The notes under the pieces were generated by a model, which saw only the letters and a list, made by a program, of their open reading frames with translations, was not told the origin of the DNA and ran no database searches. Below are positions 4,877 through 7,161 of a DNA stretch of 7,161 bases, piece by piece (the first letter of the stretch is position 1; each line of letters begins with the position of its first letter). Source of the stretch: Hyphomicrobiales bacterium (GTDB lineage Bacteria > Pseudomonadota > Alphaproteobacteria > Rhizobiales > Beijerinckiaceae); assembly GCA_947374125.1 (NCBI GenBank), contig CANCAR010000139.1:1-7161 (forward strand). Direction: 5' to 3'. The position numbers and the translations under genes are program-made.

Positions 4877-6243
4877 TGGCGGGTAACGGGCTTGGCTGGT
4901 TTGGAATTGTCCGACTTGGTCTGGTTCAGACCTCGATCGGCGCAATTGTGGTGTTGTGCACCTCCACCATTAATCGACTGATGGTGGTGGAATATGCCCT
5001 GCCCGCCTTGATTCCCGGACTACTGGTGACTTGGCATTATGCGTTGCAAATCATGCGACCCCGTTGGGGGCATGGATCTGATATTGGCGGAAAGCGCACA
5101 CCGTGGATCATTGGCGGCATGGGCGTTTTGGCGTTAGGCGGTATTGGCACGGCCTTCTCCATCAGCGTGATGGCCTATAGCATGACGCTTGGACTCGTCG
5201 TTGCCTTTCTTGGCTTTAGCCTCATCGGTATCGGCGTTGGCGCCGCTGGCACCTCTCTTTTGGTGCTATTGGCCAAAAGCGTAGATCGGACACGCCGCGC
5301 CGCCGCAGCCACCATCGTCTGGATCATGATGATTGCGGGTTTTGTGGCAACCGCTGGCCTGATAGGCCGTTATCTCCATCCGTTTTCGCCCGAGCGGCTT
5401 TTGCTCGTTGCGGGTGCGGTTTGTCTGGGTGCGTTTGTCTTGACGATTGTAGCCGTGTTTCGGCTCGAGAAAGCGACCGCTGTAGAAAGTCCAACGGAGA
5501 GCCATGCTGAAAAGCCTCCGTTCCGGGTCGCCTTACAAGAAGTCTGGCAAGACGACACCGCACGCCGGTTTGCGATTTTCGTTTTCGTGTCCATGCTCGC
5601 CTATAGCGCGCAGGAGCTGGTTTTGGAGCCCTTTGGCGCTTTCGTCTTTGGCATGAGCCCATCGCAAACGGCCTTGCTGGGCGGCGCCCAACATGGCGGG
5701 GCGCTGGTGGGCATGATTTTGGTGGGCTTAATGGCAACGCTCTGGAGCAATAGCCGCCTGATGGCGCTCAGAAACTGGATTGTCATCGGCTGTGTTGGTT
5801 CAGCCGTGGCGCTGATCGGATTGGTCGCTGCCACACGGATCGGCCCAAGCTGGCCTTTGATTCCCACCATTTTTGCACTTGGTCTCGCCAATGGCATATA
5901 CGCCGTGGCCGCCATTGGATCGATGTTCAATCTCGCGGCCGGCGGCGGGGAAGCGCGCGAGGGGATCCGGATGGGTCTGTTTGGTGCCGCGCAAGGTGTC
6001 GCCTTCGGCATTGGCGGATTTGTTGGATCTGGCCTTTCCGACCTTATGCGTGTCTGGCTTGGGTCGCCGGTAAGCGCCTATGGAGCCGTGTTTGCCTTTG
6101 AGGCGACTTTATTTCTGGCAGCATCGCTGCTGGCGGTCAAGATTGGCATTCAAAAAGATCTCAGTGTTCAAAAAGAAGATGGTGTCGGACCAATCGCTTT
6201 TGGCCAAGGCGCACAAACCCATGTTGGAGCTAGAGGAGGATAG
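4876..6243 (+). CDS. PucC/BCD-family MFS protein, Bch2 (ORF428-like)
   Basis: This is a polytopic membrane protein of the bacteriochlorophyll delivery (PucC/LhaA) branch of the major facilitator superfamily. Relatives assist light-harvesting complex assembly or pigment handling; the exact job of the copy between bchG and bchP is not settled. The 455-residue product has about 12 hydrophobic segments and a central polar loop near residues 195-220. The first-loop motif RPRWGHGSDIGGKRTPWI (61-78) is typical of the family. A charged C-terminal tail follows the last membrane segment. ATG 4876 is chosen because GGGGGGA lies 5 nt upstream; GTG 4873 also fits the frame and would add one residue but sits only 2 nt from that site. 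The ATG shares one base with the bchG TGA, so coupled translation is expected. Its position suggests that it works with tail attachment and reduction or pigment delivery (inference). Confidence 0.9.
   Translation: MAGNGLGWFGIVRLGLVQTSIGAIVVLCTSTINRLMVVEYALPALIPGLLVTWHYALQIMRPRWGHGSDIGGKRTPWIIGGMGVLALGGIGTAFSISVMAYSMTLGLVVAFLGFSLIGIGVGAAGTSLLVLLAKSVDRTRRAAAATIVWIMMIAGFVATAGLIGRYLHPFSPERLLLVAGAVCLGAFVLTIVAVFRLEKATAVESPTESHAEKPPFRVALQEVWQDDTARRFAIFVFVSMLAYSAQELVLEPFGAFVFGMSPSQTALLGGAQHGGALVGMILVGLMATLWSNSRLMALRNWIVIGCVGSAVALIGLVAATRIGPSWPLIPTIFALGLANGIYAVAAIGSMFNLAAGGGEAREGIRMGLFGAAQGVAFGIGGFVGSGLSDLMRVWLGSPVSAYGAVFAFEATLFLAASLLAVKIGIQKDLSVQKEDGVGPIAFGQGAQTHVGARGG
6232..6240 (+). promoter_or_regulatory. 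Shine-Dalgarno of bchP
   Basis: AGAGGAGGA lies within the last codons of bch2 and ends 6 nt before the bchP ATG. It is the strongest ribosome site of the bchG-bch2-bchP unit, in contrast to the absent site of bchG. Confidence 0.75.
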
Positions 6244-6246
6244 CCT

Positions 6247-7161
6247 ATGCTTGACCGTTCCCTTTATGATGTTGTCGTCGTTGGCGGCGGCCCCTCGGGT
6301 GCAACCGCTGCGAATGACCTTGCCCGTTTAGGGCGCAAAGTCATGATGCTTGATCGCGCTGGGCGCATCAAGCCCTGCGGCGGTGCAATTCCGCCCCGTG
6401 CGATCCGTGATTTTGAAATTCCGGACCGGCTGGTTGTGGCTAAAATCAACTGCGCAATGATTGTCTCGCCGAAAGATCGCCGCGTTGATATGCCCGTTGA
6501 CGGCAGCTATGTCGGAATGGTTGACCGCGATGTGTTCGATGAATTTCTTCGTAACCGGGCGCATGAATCAGGTGCGGACCGCCACACGGGGACCTATGAG
6601 AGCTTTAGCCGCGACCCGGACGGCATAGCCGTGATCACCTACAAGGATGAAGATGGCGACCTACAAACGGTTCGTACGCGTCAAGTGATTGGCGCGGATG
6701 GCGCGCTGTCAAAAGTTGCCCGCGACACGGTACGTGGTGGCGACAGGATGCCCTATGTGTTCGCCTATCATGAAATCGTAAAATCGCCTGAATTGGGTAC
6801 CGCCGATTTTAGTCCCGCGCGGTGCGATGTGTATTATCGGGGTACCTTGTCGCCCGATTTCTACTCCTGGGTCTTCCCCCATGGCGACACCATGAGCATC
6901 GGAACGGGTAGCGCGAATAAGGGCTTCTCGTTGAAGGGCTCAGTATCGGACCTGCGCAAGATTACCGGGCTCGATAAGGTTGAAACCATCCGGAAGGAGG
7001 GCGCGCCCATTCCGCTGAAACCGCTTAAGAAGTGGGACAATGGGAAGGATGTTCTCTTGGCGGGCGACGCGGCGGGCGTGGTTGCCCCAGCCTCCGGCGA
7101 GGGCATCTATTATGCGATGCTTGGTGGGCGATTAGCCGCCGAGGCGGTCGATCTATGCCTT
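6247..7161 (+). CDS. bchP: Geranylgeranyl bacteriochlorophyll reductase, partial (3' end outside window)
   Basis: BchP uses NADPH and FAD to reduce three double bonds of the geranylgeranyl tail, giving the phytyl tail of bacteriochlorophyll a. The window holds 305 codons without a stop out of a usual 390 or so. The FAD dinucleotide-binding motif VVVGGGPSG lies at residues 10-18, and an acidic residue (D36) ends the second strand (VMMLD). The family segment KPCGGAIPP is at 42-50. The second FAD contact GDAAG (273-277) is followed by the family sequence SGEGI (283-287). These are hallmarks of the BchP/ChlP geranylgeranyl reductases. The ATG lies 3 nt after the bch2 stop with a strong Shine-Dalgarno, and there is no separate promoter, so it is the third gene of the bchG unit. 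In related clusters idi often follows; that cannot be seen here. Confidence 0.97.
   Translation, partial: MLDRSLYDVVVVGGGPSGATAANDLARLGRKVMMLDRAGRIKPCGGAIPPRAIRDFEIPDRLVVAKINCAMIVSPKDRRVDMPVDGSYVGMVDRDVFDEFLRNRAHESGADRHTGTYESFSRDPDGIAVITYKDEDGDLQTVRTRQVIGADGALSKVARDTVRGGDRMPYVFAYHEIVKSPELGTADFSPARCDVYYRGTLSPDFYSWVFPHGDTMSIGTGSANKGFSLKGSVSDLRKITGLDKVETIRKEGAPIPLKPLKKWDNGKDVLLAGDAAGVVAPASGEGIYYAMLGGRLAAEAVDLCL

Noticed and set aside
1..7161. A novel system, mobile element, CRISPR array, tRNA or rRNA
   Set aside because: All coding space is accounted for by known photosynthesis-cluster families. I saw no repeat arrays, transposase-like products, tRNA-like folds or integration scars.

Overview
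The window is a piece of the photosynthesis gene cluster of a purple (BChl a-type) proteobacterium, most likely an alphaproteobacterium. The evidence is the gene content and order: bchN-bchF pointing left, then ppaA(aerR)-ppsR-bchG-bch2(orf428)-bchP pointing right. This is the arrangement seen in Rhodobacter-like and other alphaproteobacterial clusters. GC content is moderate by eye. Genus cannot be fixed from this window, and transfer of such clusters between lineages is known.

Layout: (1) 1-1162, minus strand, bchF followed by bchN. They overlap by 4 bases (GTGA), and bchN runs off the left edge. They encode the 3-vinyl hydratase and one catalytic subunit of dark-operative protochlorophyllide reductase. 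(2) 1163-1453, a divergent control region. It holds two fused PpsR-type operators that form one 34-bp dyad, the -35 hexamers of both divergent promoters, and a roughly 155-nt ppaA leader. (3) 1454-3884, plus strand, the regulator pair: ppaA, a B12-domain antirepressor with a probable TTG start, and ppsR, a PAS-PAS-PAS-HTH repressor with a GTG start. (4) 3885-3949, a short intergenic region with a perfect hairpin, a perfect TGT-N12-ACA PpsR box and a promoter that appears to start transcription at the bchG ATG itself. (5) 3950-7161, the tightly packed bchG-bch2-bchP unit; bchP is cut by the right edge.

How it fits together: BchN and BchF act in the middle of bacteriochlorophyll synthesis. BchG attaches the isoprenoid tail, BchP reduces geranylgeranyl to phytyl, and Bch2 is a membrane protein of the PucC/BCD family beside them. 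PpsR probably represses both flanking bch units and its own operon through the boxes described, and PpaA modulates PpsR. All genes belong to known families, and I see no undescribed system. The points of interest are in the regulatory architecture: the fused operator, the leaderless bchG, the shared -10-region motif, the unusual starts of both regulators, and a PpsR without a cysteine between its PAS domains.
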